Assembly (NCBI GenBank): GCA_030867875.1
Contig: JAOWCC010000577.1
Location: 90,439,740 to 90,503,739, forward strand
Length of the DNA: 64,000 nt
Source: Actinernus sp. WN-2022
Lineage: Eukaryota; Cnidaria; Anthozoa; Actiniaria; Actinernidae
Direction: 5' to 3'
Part shown: positions 22,329 through 34,138 of the stretch, in pieces
How the letters are laid out: the number at the start of each line of letters is the position of its first letter
How positions within the stretch are numbered: the first letter of the stretch is position 1
Program-made: the position numbers and the translations under genes
The notes under the pieces: model-generated
Database searches by the model: none
Told to the model about the DNA's origin: nothing
The model's input: only the letters and a program-made list of their open reading frames with translations

Positions 22329-25300
22329 CAGCCTGCATTGTCTTCTAGTTTTCCCTCTTTACGATGCAAGCGAAAATTAGAAATATGCATTGTTCTTGTT
22401 GAAGACAATGCATATTTCTAAATTTTCCTTGCATTTGTAATGAGCCAGGGAATTTAGAGATTAAATGTGTGTGAACAAACGAAGGAATCCGAGGCGATCA
22501 TGGTATTATCATAATTATGACCTGTAAGCTTAAGGGTCCCTGCATGATTTCCTTTCAAAACTATTTACAAAAGTCATGTGATGGGGGCTTTACATATTTG
22601 ATGTGAGCCCAACCCCTGCTAGATTTTTTGCTTGAGAATTAGCTTCAGTCTTTTGGCCGAATGAATCTCCTAACACCCTAATCTCACGCTTAGACTCTGC
22701 ACGGGCAGAGAAACTCAGACTCAGATCCCTCACATGCTAGCGGCCTAATCTCCCTGACTACATCATTGTAGTTTCTAATATGAGAAGGGAGGAAACTAAA
22801 GTCACATGATGGCTTGATGATCGCCACACGAAACATGGAATGGAAGTAAAATTACAGAAAATCGAAAACATGAAAATCAGAAACAGAATTATTTTTCGGT
22901 TCGGTTATTTTTCAAATATTTGTAAAAGCGATATCTATGTGTTTGTTTCTTTGACTCAGATTTTCATTACATGTAATTTATAAAACAGACAAATAAATTC
23001 TGTCGGTTATGATGACTGAAAAGAAAACTGAAAGAAACTATCGAAGCTGAAAATCAAATTCCAGTTCTAGAACATTATATTCAAATTAGTATATTAGCAA
23101 GAATTCTTCAGGCAACTTTGAGAACGATTTCAAATGGCAATGGCTCACATGAGTTTGCAAGGATTTCTTGTCAAGAGATTGTAAACAAGACAATTAAAAG
23201 AACATTCAAAAGTAAACTTTGCTTACTTTGTAGGTTTTTTGTCCTTGGGCCATTCCACAGTATTTGGGACATGGAACTCTGAATTCTTAATTACTGACAA
23301 CTTACAAGATCATTGCATTTTCCATTATTTTATAACTAAAGTATAAAAAAATATGATTTTGAAATGACGGCACACTCTTATAGTCATAAATTATCATTAA
23401 TTAGCTGAAATACAAAATTGTCTGTCACGGAGGGGAAAACCACAAAAAACCTGAGCTACTTGCTTTATGTCAAAAACAAATAAAAAATATCAGGACACAC
23501 AGTTCTTCACATGCACTAATAGAGAAAATATTTTTTGTTGCTGTTAAGGAGGTGTTGCTACATGTATAGTTTGTCCAAGAGGGAACTTTCCCCTCCATGA
23601 CAAAATTTGGTATAAAAGTTTTGATATTTCCAAAACAGTCCAAACAAAATTCACAATATATTATAAACTTCTGAGTTCAAGTTCAATACAACTACATGTA
23701 TACATGTATATTAAATGAAAAAATTCTGAACTGCAAGTTTTCTTTGTTCTATTTCAATAATAACAAGTGTCATGGAGGGGAAAATTATGTCACGGAGGGG
23801 AATTAAAACTTTAAAAGCTGTTTAAATTACTTAGAAATTGCATCAAATGTGTAATTTTCATACATTGTACCCAAATCAGATAACTGTAACCTCTGCGCAT
23901 GCTCATTGCAGCAATGCAATGTAGGCAAAAGTTCATTTGAGCATGCTCATAGCAGCAATGCATTGTGGGCAACCTCCATGTAAGTGTAACTAGTATGATC
24001 ATAGATTGACATCTACAGCATTATTGTTCCCAGGATTTTACATAATGTTATATTGTTAGTTAAACTAATGTTCCAGTGGGATTAATTAAGACAAAATTTT
24101 TGGTTCTGTTTTCATTCACTGATTCAAAATGTCCTCATCGCCAGTCAACTGGATACTTGAAGACTTGAAAATAATATTAAACTTTCCCAAATCACTCTTT
24201 GATTCCACTAGCAGAGGCACAGATGATCAGTCTATACACAGTAGTACAATAATTGGAATTTGGCTTCCGAAAATACAGTAAATACAATTTTGCTTTTGTC
24301 ACTTCTCACTACTGATGTCACTAATCAATTGTTCAAGGTTGTCAGTCATCTCAACGAAATTACTTCCGTTCCATGTATCGTGCGGTGAACATCGAGCCAT
24401 TTGTTGAAAAATCTTGTACTCCTATTTTAGTGTTTTGAAATGAATCATTTCATTAAAACATTGGCTAGCACCCCTCTCTGAAAAGGAAAGAATTGTTGGT
24501 AGCAAAAAAAATCAAATTTGTCGAAACGGGACCTGGTTATTTCTTACTCAATTATACACTTGAATTTAGTTTTCTCCCTTGCTACTTTCTAACTACATGT
24601 AGTTACCATGCCTGATCTGAGGCTGAGTTCTTCTGCCCGCACTGTCAGACTTAAGCCCAAAATTAGGGGTGCTTGGTTACACTGCCAGTGGTCAGATTCA
24701 TTTGGCTGTAAGACTGAAACTTCTCTGTTAAAAAGGCAGCATATAAACGGTTGTACTAATTAGGTAGGGTTTTCATTATATTAGGAGCCAGTAAACTGGT
24801 AAACATTACTGCTGCATGGTTGTTACTGGACCATGCAGTAACATTATTGTTTGCTGCACCATTCTTCATTTCCCTCATATTGCCATATTTCAGTAGCATT
24901 AAATCCTCCTGAAGGTGGATAATTAAACATAAAGTAACTTTTAGATTTTCATTTTCTTTCAGGTCGAGAAAGTTTACTGGAAGCACGAACCATTTTAGTT
25001 TATATAAAGAAGTCATAACCAAATAAAACTACACAAAGGTGATCTTCAATTTAATAGTCAAATTGACAAATTGAATTAGTGAGCTAAGACCTGATCAAAG
25101 CCTTGCATGTATATTTTTTATATTAATTAAGGTTATCGTATACCTTCAGGGTACTGTTCCGGATAAAATTAAGTAGCGTCTCGAATATTCGTCGTATTTA
25201 GATAAATTATACCTCATTTTAAAGCTTATAAAATTGGCTACAACGATATACCTAAGGTTTGTAATTTTGATAAAAGTGCAATTTTTAAATAAACGTCTTT

Positions 25301-25878
25301 TCCGAACAAGCGAGTTGGTTTCCAAAAGCTCCAACTCCACGGCAATTTAATGAATTTAAGATCGGTTTGCTTTTCTGGACTCCCACAGTCCTTGTTTACG
25401 AAATTGTGTCGGCGATTGTGGAAATTCGAAGCCGTTCTGAAGATATTTTGGTCTTCGTGAAACTGCTAACGCACAATCCAAGTATAGTTGCGAGAATCGC
25501 TCTCAGCGCCTCTCTTTTGAAAATTAAAAAAATCGCCGACACAGTTTTTTAGCTGATATAATTGCGAACAATCTGTGAAAATTTGAAGAAATTCGCACAA
25601 ATTCGCGTCGAGTTGGAGCTTTTTTCAAACTATGTTTAGAACGAAAATAGAAAGTCAAGAAAACGCTCTGAAAAGTTTTAGCGGGCTGGCGAGACTGATT
25701 CTGGTGCCCCGCCTCTTTCAGAGCAATCAAACACCTTCTATAAAAAGCAGCCAATGATGTTCAACCAGTGACTGGGAAATGTCACAGTCAAAACTGGCTT
25801 CCCACCAGCAGCATGAAAGCAACACAATCAAAGGTCTTCGCGCTCAGTTGAGTTTCGCGTTTTCAATCACTCTTCATT

Positions 25879-26151
25879 ATGGGCAAAACCAAGAATAAAC
25901 CGGTCAAACGCCAGAATAAGGCAATTGAAACGGCAAAGGATAAACCAGCTAAAGACAAGAAGAAGGCAAAACCAAAGCACAATGAAAGCAGACCAAACGG
26001 ACGCGGAAGACGAAAGAAAAGCACGAGGACAGATAAATTAGCCGAAGAATCAGCTCGTGAATATATGCTCCGGAAAATGTCAGAGATTGGGCATGTTGTT
26101 GTAGAATTACTTAAGAGGAATCAAGTGGCCTATAAATGTACAACAAAATAG
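25879..26151 (+). CDS. Second copy of the lysine/arginine-rich ORF (B' copy)
   Basis: Same 90 residues as the minus-strand ORF at 14623-14895, reading on plus in the outer element's B' half, with the same upstream sequence (GTTGAGTTTCGCG about 40 bp before the ATG). Confidence 0.4.
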   Translation: MGKTKNKPVKRQNKAIETAKDKPAKDKKKAKPKHNESRPNGRGRRKKSTRTDKLAEESAREYMLRKMSEIGHVVVELLKRNQVAYKCTTK

Positions 26152-28504
26152 TGGCGCTTTCTCAGTGTAAGCATATTAATCATTCATTTTGTCGAATTTT
26201 CATACAAACCTTCTAAAACCTAACCCCAAAATTTGAAAAAACCCTAACCATTTTAAATCCCAAATCATTAATAGAACGAGTCTAAATACACCTGAACTTA
26301 ATGGCGAATTTAGCGATGTTTTCAAGTGCACTTTTGCTTTAACAATTTCAGGACATGCTTACACTGAGAAACCCCCAAAATAGTTTAGCCACTGGTAATA
26401 AGAATATATAATTTCGAACATTTCTTTGATTTGTTCCTCTTTCTTGAACTCCAAGGACCAGACACGACACTTGTTTTGAAGAAGACATCTACGGATAATT
26501 TTAGCGAATACGCTTCAAATTTACGATGACATATTTATGTGAGAAACGATTCGATACAACGCTGACAACAAGCCACAGAGCGAACTCCGAACTGAACAGT
26601 AAACAACTACTCCCGCGCTTAGCTACGGTTGAATGCTCATGACGATTGATGTGGTGTATGAGCTGTCAATCAAAATATGTAACGCAATCTTCGGTAAAAT
26701 GTTTCTTTTTGATATTTCTCCGTCTAGATAAAAAAAAAATCAACCACTTTTTTTTCCGTTGGATACTTAACACTCTAAACTTTGTTTTTACGTGAAAAAA
26801 TATTTTTTTGACAAATTCGGCTCTGAAGCTATACGATAACCTTAAGCTGAGGCACTATTTGTCGTTATTGTTCATCACAAAATTGTTGAGGGCTTATATG
26901 CTAGTTTTAAGAACATCACATTTCCAAAGGAAACTATCAGCCGATAGTTCCAAGACAAACCCAGTCTGTTTGTCGTTATTGTTCATCACAAAATCGTCTT
27001 ACGCTCTCAGCGGGCACTGATAGTTCGCATCCACGGATGATAAGTATGAGGTCACATGATCACTTTTAGCTTATAGTGAGTGCATGCCAAAATTTTCTGG
27101 TGAACTATAACGCCTTATAGTTTGCATCCATGGACGACAACTATCACTTCTAGTGATCGGTTTTAGACAATGAGTGTGCACCAAAATGTTGTGGTGAACT
27201 ATTAATAATAACAGATTGTAGCACCCTGAGGGCGGAAGAGAATTTTGTAATGAACAATAATGACAAATAGTGTGTCTGTCTCCGAACTATTATCCAAATT
27301 TACCTTGGAAATTTGATGTTCTTAAAACTAGCATAATTTTATAAGCCCTTGAACTGCGTCCTCAGACTTATAGTTGGTTTCAGAACATGAAATTTCCATG
27401 GGAAACTATTTTTAAAACAATTATTCACCAAAGTGAGCCACTTGTTTTAGTAATAAGTATATACCACACAGTGAATAGTCAGCACCAAATAGTTATTATT
27501 TTCAGTCAATTGGACAAAAACTTCTGTAAGGTGATCACTGCTTCGCTCGGAGCTGAATATGAAATCTTATTCACTGTTTGATTAGCCAATCAGAGCGTGC
27601 AAAGAGCACTATTCACTGGTGTGTTACGTGTATACACTAATAGCCGATAGTTCCTCAACAGATGCACTATAAAGGTTCCTTGATTGACACACTATATTTG
27701 TATAATAGTGCCTGCCCTCATTTGATCAATATCCAATCAGAATTTGAGAGAATTTCCTGGTGACGCGCGCGAACTATAATGGCTGCAGATACATGTATAT
27801 GAAGTTAGTGAGGGAATTAGCCCTGAGTCAACTACATTATCACACTTATCATAGAAAGCATGCAAGATAATCAAGTCTGTTAATTTAAGCATAATAAAGC
27901 TACATGTATATGGTTCTTTCCAACATACAGTAGATTCGAATTATATACAATTATAGACATGTTAGATCTTCTTCAAATCAATATTAATAAGTCATAATAA
28001 CTTATTATCTAGTACAAGCGGCTTGATTCATACATTAAACACATTTTAAAGTAACTGCCTGCATGCTTATAATCACAGAAAATGGCACATGCAGTGTATT
28101 AAATACCAACGAAAATAATGCTTCAGGTACAAGATTGTAACAGTGTTTAGAACAACAGTACTTTGAAAATTTGCTGTTGAAAATATAAAACGTACTGTAC
28201 ATGTATGTCACAAACTTTAAATATATAAGTAGTTTGATGCACTCGTAAATTTATAATAATTTTCTGCTGTGTAATACATGTTAGACATCTACATGTACAT
28301 GTATGTATTTATACCATGGCATCAATGAAAATAAAGACATTGTTAACTGAATTATGGTTGAGAGTTCTAATATTTATATGAATTAAGACATTGCAACTGC
28401 ATGTACTTGTACAGCAAAGGATTAGGTACATTGCACAGCTGCTAGAGTATACTGGGGGTGGGAATCAAAACAATTTATGGATATCATGGGTACATTTTTG
28501 TATG

Positions 28505-29727
28505 TTACTGCATCATGACATGGGTATTGTATGGATAATGTATGGTAATGACATAGGTATTGTATGGACAATGTATGGTAATGATGTGGGTATGGGAACT
28601 GTATGGTAATGATGTGGGTATGGGAACTGTATGGTAATGACATGGGAATTGTATGGTAATGACATGGGAAGTGTATGGCAATGACCTGGGAAGTGTATGG
28701 CAATGACATGGGAAGTGTATGGCAATGACATGGGAAGTGTATGGCAATGACATGGGTAGTGTAATATTGGTAATGACATGGGTAGTGTATGGTAATGACA
28801 TGGATACTGTATGGTAATGACATGGGTAGTGTATGGCAATGACATGGGTACTGTATGGCAATGACATGGGTACTGTATGGCAATGACATGGATACTGTAT
28901 GGTAATGACATGGGTACTGTATGGCAATGACATGGGTACTGTATGGCAATGACATGGGTACTGTATGGTAATGACATGGGTACTGTATGGTAATGACATG
29001 GGTACTGTATGGATAATGAATGGTAATCAGATGTGGGTATGAGAAGTGTATGGTAATGACATGGGCATTGTTTGGAGGATATATGGTAATAACATGGGTG
29101 GTGTATGGTAAAGGCATGGGTGTCATGGCAAAGGTATGGGTAAGATATGTTAATGATATGGGTAAATTTGCAAGGAATGGGAATAGAATGGAAATTGTAT
29201 GGGTATACTATGTAAATGGTACAGGTTTCATATGGCATTTATATGGGAAACATGGATTCTGTATGGGAAACGTATGGCAAGTGTGGTTTTTATATGGAAA
29301 AAGTCTGGGACAATGGCTTCTCCCATATATTCACCATATCACTCCCACGCTTATCCCATATGCTACCCATAGTATTCCCATTTACAACCCATGTATTACC
29401 CATCCCTAAATATTATAAATAATTAATCTTACCCATATACTCCCCATATATGAAAACCATATGGCCATATATGGGAACTATCTGGATTTTAGACAAATCC
29501 ATACTTTTCCCATATACTTTTATATGGGCAATGTATGGACCAGATATGGACCATATATGGGTTTGAAAATATTGCCATTTAGACAGCATGTAACCCATAT
29601 ATGGGAATCATATGGCCCATACAAATCCCATGCACAACCCATCACATACCCATATATGGAACTTGAATGGGCCCATACAAAACCCATACAAGGGCCATAT
29701 ATGGCCCATATCAGGCATGTTGGTAAG
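28505..29727. repeat. 22-bp array plus CArG-like cluster, B' end (mirror of 11010-12255)
   Basis: Reverse complement of the B end with one fewer 22-bp unit. It ends in CATGTTGGTAAG at 29727, where the terminal GG seen at 22327-22328 is absent. Confidence 0.85.
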
Positions 29728-30360
29728 CATGAGGAGCCGCAGGCCTTAGATACCGCTAACGTGGTCATCTGAAATGACCACGTTCCAGCCACAGGGAAGC
29801 TTAAATACAATAACAGTGTTGACAGAGTGCTCCCTTGGAGTCCCAATAATGTGACACGCTAAATATCATCACCTCAGTTTAACACCGCTTTTTCCCCGTA
29901 GTATCAGTTAACACATACACGTGTGTAGATATATGATTAACTCAGATATTAGTTTCAGCCGCGCTTAAAGTCGATTTGGGGACAAAACCTTCAGATTAGA
30001 TACCCTTCTCTCCTTACCGCTTCGCGGCTCGCTTTCCTACCTAGAAAAAAACTGAGACCAGAACGAAATTATCTTGCAAACGTATCGGTGAAAACCTTTA
30101 AAATAACTATATATAAAATGACCTAAATAATCATCTAACTGGAAATAATACAAGACTCAGAAGGGACTCAGAACTACTCGGCTGTAAAAGGGTCGCACGT
30201 GGATGACTGAAATATGTTTGTCAAGTTGAACATACAAGTACCCTAGCTGTACAAAATGTAAAGCTCATTGATATAACTCAATGCACTTAGTGTAACGTAG
30301 CCTGAGACTGACAGGCGTTTGATTTTCTCAGGCCAGTTACTTAATTTTTTAGTTTCTGTC
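29728..30360. other. Unassigned DNA right of the nested elements
   Basis: No gene seen. It holds a perfect 11-bp-arm hairpin AACGTGGTCAT / ATGACCACGTT at 29758-29784. It does not resemble the Polinton coding DNA on the other side of the insertion. Confidence 0.5.
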
Positions 30361-30362
30361 AG

Positions 30363-31790
30363 TCAGTAACGGTTACCCAAGAAAACAACAGAAATATAAA
30401 CAGGCATGCAGTAAGGGGAGTTCTGCCCCTGTTCAGCTGTGGAATTCAGGTAACGGATTACCCATGAAAACAACAGACAAACACGCGGTAAGGGTGGTGG
30501 CTAATTTCTGCCCCTGTTCAGCTGTGGAATTCAGGTAACGGATTACCCAAGAAAACAACAGACATAAACAGGCAGTAAGGGGGATGGTTAACTTCTGCCC
30601 CTGTTCAGCTGTGGAATTCAGGTAACGGATTACCCAAGAAAACAACAGACATAAACAAGCAGTAAAGGGGTGGCTAATTTCTGCCCCTGTTCAGCTGTGG
30701 AATTCAGGTAACGGATTACCCAAGAAAACAACAGACATAAACAAGCAGTAAAGGGGTGGCTAATTTCTGCCCCTGTTCAACTGTGGAATTCAGGTAACGG
30801 ATTACCCAAGAAAACAACAGTCATAAACAGGCAGTAAGGGGGTGGCTAATTTCTGCCCCTGTTCAGCTGTGGAATTCAGGTAACGGATTACCCAAGAAAA
30901 CAACAGACATAAACAGGCAGTAAAGGGGTGGCTAATTTCTGCCCCTGTTCAGCTGTGGAATTCAGGTAACGGATTACCCAAGAAAACAACAGACATAAAC
31001 AGGCAGTAAAGGGGTGGCTAATTTCTGCCCCCTGTTCACCTGTGGAATTCAGGTAACAGATTACCCAAGAAAACAACAGACAGAAACAGGCAGTAAAGGG
31101 GTGGCTAATTTCTGCCCCTGTTCAGCTGTGGAATTCAGGTAACGGATTACCCAAGAAAACAACAGACATAAACAAGAAGTAAAGGGGTGGCTACTTTCTG
31201 CCCCTGTTCGGCTGTGGAATTCAGGTAACGGATTACCCAAGAAAACAACAGACATAAACAGGCAGTAAGGGGGATGGCTAACTTCTGCCCCTGTTCAGCT
31301 GTGGAATTCAGGTAACGGATTACCCAAGAAAACAACAGACATAAACAAGCAGTAAAGGGGTGGCTAATTTCTGCCCCTGTTCAGCTGTGGAATTCAGGTA
31401 ACGGATTACCCAAGAAAACAACAGACATAAACATGGCTAATTTCTGCCCCTGTTCAGCTGTGGAATTCAGGTAACGGATTACCCAAGAAAACAACAGACA
31501 TAAACAGGCAGTAAGGGGGTGGCTAATTTCTGCCCCTGTTCAGCTGTGGAATTCAGGTAACGGATTACCCAAGAAAACAACAGACATAAACAGGCAGTAA
31601 GGGGGATGTCTAATTTCTGCCCCTGTTCAGCTGTGGAATTCAGGTAACGGATTACCCAAGAAAACAACAGACATAAACATGGCTAATTTCTGCCCCTGTT
31701 CAGCTGTGGAATTCAGGTAAATGATTACCCATGAAATAAGGTAACGGTTTACCCATGAAAATAACAGACAAACAGCCAGTAAGGGGGGTT
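30363..31790 (+). repeat. 86-bp minisatellite, about 15 copies
   Basis: The unit contains CTGTGGAATTCAGGTAACGG, ATTACCCAAGAAAACAACAG and TTTCTGCCCCTGTTCAGCTG. GGAATTC recurs at 86-87-bp steps (30526, 30613, 30699, 30785, 30871, 30957 and so on); two units near 31389-31462 and 31635-31708 are only 73 bp because a GCAGTAAGGGG segment is missing. The minus ORFs rich in FSWVIRYLNSTAEQGQK are repeat artefacts. Confidence 0.9.
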
Positions 31791-33440
31791 CTTTCTTGGT
31801 TTGCCTGTTATTTGTAAGATTTATCCCCACATGCAAATTAACTTCTTATCTAGCATAAGCTGCTTGCGAAGTAGGTGCTTCTCCTTGTATTTCTATGTTA
31901 GATTGTTGACAGCCAGAGAGCCCTGAATAATGATGTATCTTGCAGCAAGTATAACTCCAACACCACAGCTTTCTGAACCATCACCTGACATCCTATATCT
32001 GTTTTATTCAACAGGCCGGTTTTAAATCAACACTGACGTAATCACTTAATAATAAATTAAATAACTTCAAACAAAATAAATTGTAACATACTAGCAGCGA
32101 TAGCTGCTTTCGTTTCCTTTACCTTCTCCCGGTTAAAACGACAGCTCGTTTCCTAATACTTGAATGGGACGAGTCTTCATGGTTACCTTTTTCGTGAGAC
32201 CGATCACAGCGGATCGGACAGCGTGAGGTCGAAGGAGTTCATCGCGTCAATTACTTGCTTGAACTCTGATCAGAGGCCAAAAATCCTTGATATGATCTCA
32301 ACTGAAGACTGCTGCTACTTTAGCAGCTCACAAGAGCAGCCCTCTTCTTCGGCGTTTCTTCTTTCCGTCAGAACCATTCGAATGGAGCGCATTCGCCATT
32401 TTCCCGCCACAAATCTGATACTTTCACTTGAGAACCGTTCAAAAGCCTTGTTCTTAACAAAACATTTCACTTTACAATTACAACGGCTGTTTGACGGAGC
32501 GCACCACTAGCTTCTTACGTTTGTCAAGTGAAGCTCCTAAAACCCTAGTTAAGTAGAAAGGTCTCAGCGTTCGCGTCCTCCATGATCGCATGCAAATATC
32601 CTTGAAGTTTGGGCATATAATTTCTGCCTCCAATTTCATCTCTCCACAGGAATTATATCTTCGAAAGTGTTTACTGGTTATATTACATAAAGTGGTGACA
32701 ACACTGAAACCACAAAATGTCAAAATCGTAATTCGATTTTTGGGAGGGATGGAGTCGTTTGTAACCTCTTATCGGTATAGTATAATTTTATACTAGCATT
32801 TGCCTTTTGGCATAAAGTTCAGTTACTCGGTCGCTTGAACCCAGGGCCAACTTTGGCTCCTTGTAAGCGGCATAATGAAAAATATCAGTATTGAATTCGG
32901 TTTACAACAAAGTGACCATAACAATGATTTCCGCCCAACCCCGGGTTTATTTCGTTTGAAGGAGTAAATGCTTCTCTTATGGCTTCTTTGAGGACATGTT
33001 AGCAATTGAAGGTAAAGCACAAATGAATAATAATCGGCACTAGTTTGAGAGTCGAGAGTAAACTTTCCGTTTAGACTCCGAGGCCGGACGCCGCGCCTCT
33101 AGATCAACAAGCAAGCCCCGTTAGTTATTGATAATTTCTGATGAAAAGACGCATGATTATTTGAGGAACGACCGTGCCCATCAAGTTCTGAAGGCTCAGG
33201 AATAAATACAGTCGTTATAGAGCGGACCAGGGAATCACATATATACAGTAGTGCTATTATTATAGCTCTCAACCGCCGGGCGCAAATTAAATTGTTCAAA
33301 AACCTGATTGAGGAGCAAGTTGACACGCAATATACTGTTCTTTCAAATTACACGGCCGAATACCAAAAGAAAAAAATAAAGTTCTTTAAAGTTCCGCCAC
33401 AATTCAGTAATCTTTTTTCTGAATTTTAACATGACAAGGC
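31791..33440. other. Unassigned DNA between the minisatellite and the right Polinton block
   Basis: I see no repeat family or convincing gene. A 116-codon frame at 32160-32510 lacks any motif I recognise and has no supporting context. Confidence 0.4.
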
Positions 33441-33551
33441 AAACTAATGGTGGTGGCTGTTTTTTTCAACAGTGATATGACAAGCAAATTACCGGTGCTG
33501 ACACATGTAGGTGTTTTACTCAGTCAGATTACCAGAGCGTCTCTAGCAACC

Positions 33552-34016
33552 ATGAATTCACGCTGGGTCAAAAAATCGGGCGATGCGGCTCCTCATGGTT
33601 CAGCTATCGCAATGGCTATTTTCGGGGCTATTTTGAACGCAGCGGCATTCACTGGTGGTGGAGTTATTGCTAAAATGTTTGGTGGGAAAGATATCGAACG
33701 AGAAAGACATAATAGGGAAATGGAAAAATTCGATGCTGATAGGGAGGCATATATCGAAAACAGACAAAAAATATTAGATTGGACGCACAAACAGGAAGTC
33801 ATTGAGCGTAATATATACAACACTACAAACGATGTCAACAAAGATTTCGTGCGATCTGATAAGTTACGTCAGTCACTGAAACGACTCGAAGCAATGAAAG
33901 AACCTCGTTTCTCTGACTACTATCAACCATCCAAAGCACAGAAGACTGGTGAGTTGATTTTCGTTGGTAGTGGAATGCTAGTTGGTGGATATGCTATTAG
34001 TCGATATGCTTTTTAA
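33552..34016 (+). CDS. Polinton small membrane/coiled-coil protein, intact
   Basis: The start is chosen at ATG 33552 (MNSRWVKKSG); the frame is open back to 33447, but those extra residues look non-coding, and ATG 33609 (MAIFGAILNAAAFTGGG) is an alternative. The layout is an N-terminal hydrophobic helix (IAMAIFGAILNAAAFTGGGVIA), a charged coiled-coil (ERERHNREMEKFDADREAYI), then EPRFSDYYQPSKAQKTGEL and a C-terminal transmembrane segment (IFVGSGMLVGGYAI). The motif (K/R)FSDFYQPS..Q..GEL..VG is one I recall from a widespread cnidarian Polinton protein. It lies 123 bp upstream of the integrase on the same strand. Function unknown; likely a virion membrane protein. Confidence 0.65.
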   Translation: MNSRWVKKSGDAAPHGSAIAMAIFGAILNAAAFTGGGVIAKMFGGKDIERERHNREMEKFDADREAYIENRQKILDWTHKQEVIERNIYNTTNDVNKDFVRSDKLRQSLKRLEAMKEPRFSDYYQPSKAQKTGELIFVGSGMLVGGYAISRYAF

Positions 34017-34049
34017 AAAACGAGAATTTTTACGATCGACGAGAGACTA

Positions 34050-34106
34050 AGAAAAAAAGAAAGAATAAGAACTAGTTGGTTAGATGAGTTCTTATTCTTT
34101 TTTTCT
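34050..34106. terminator. Hairpin between the small protein gene and the integrase
   Basis: AGAATAAGAACT with an A/G-rich extension pairs with AGTTCTTATTCTTTTTTTCT across a 13-base loop; the left arm has a 4-base bulge. It may mark transcript end or processing (inference). Confidence 0.4.
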
Positions 34107-34138
34107 GCTTGTTGAAGGTTAGAATACATAGAGATATA

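Larger units (their letters stand above)
7123..29727. mobile_element. Outer copy of an 11.3-kb TIR element, split by the inner copy
   Basis: The outer copy consists of 7123-11009 (part A) and 22332-29727 (part B'), together about 11.28 kb. Its left end is CCCTTACCAAACC and its right end is ...CATGTTGGTAAG, so the terminal GG expected from the inner copy is missing at 29728. Part A is the reverse complement of 18443-22328 (paired coordinates sum to about 29452). Part B' is the reverse complement of 11010-18442 (sum 40739 rising to 40774). Near identity, with only small indels, implies recent movement. No long coding frame other than repeat-derived ORFs is seen in either half. Flanks: Polinton coding DNA on the left, unassigned DNA on the right. 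Confidence 0.8.

Noticed and set aside
7123..29727. Whole inverted structure as an assembly artefact
   Set aside because: The order A-B-A'-B', the CAG duplication, the empty site in the sister copy and real small differences fit transposition better. Not fully excluded without reads.
29020..29846. ORFs spanning the right edge of the outer element
   Set aside because: They run through array DNA into unrelated flank without motif or start context.
30363..31790. CRISPR-like regular array
   Set aside because: Eukaryotic context, the whole 86-bp unit is repeated with no unique spacers: a minisatellite.
32160..32510. 116-codon ORF as a gene
   Set aside because: No recognisable motif, repeat-rich surroundings, no splice or promoter support.
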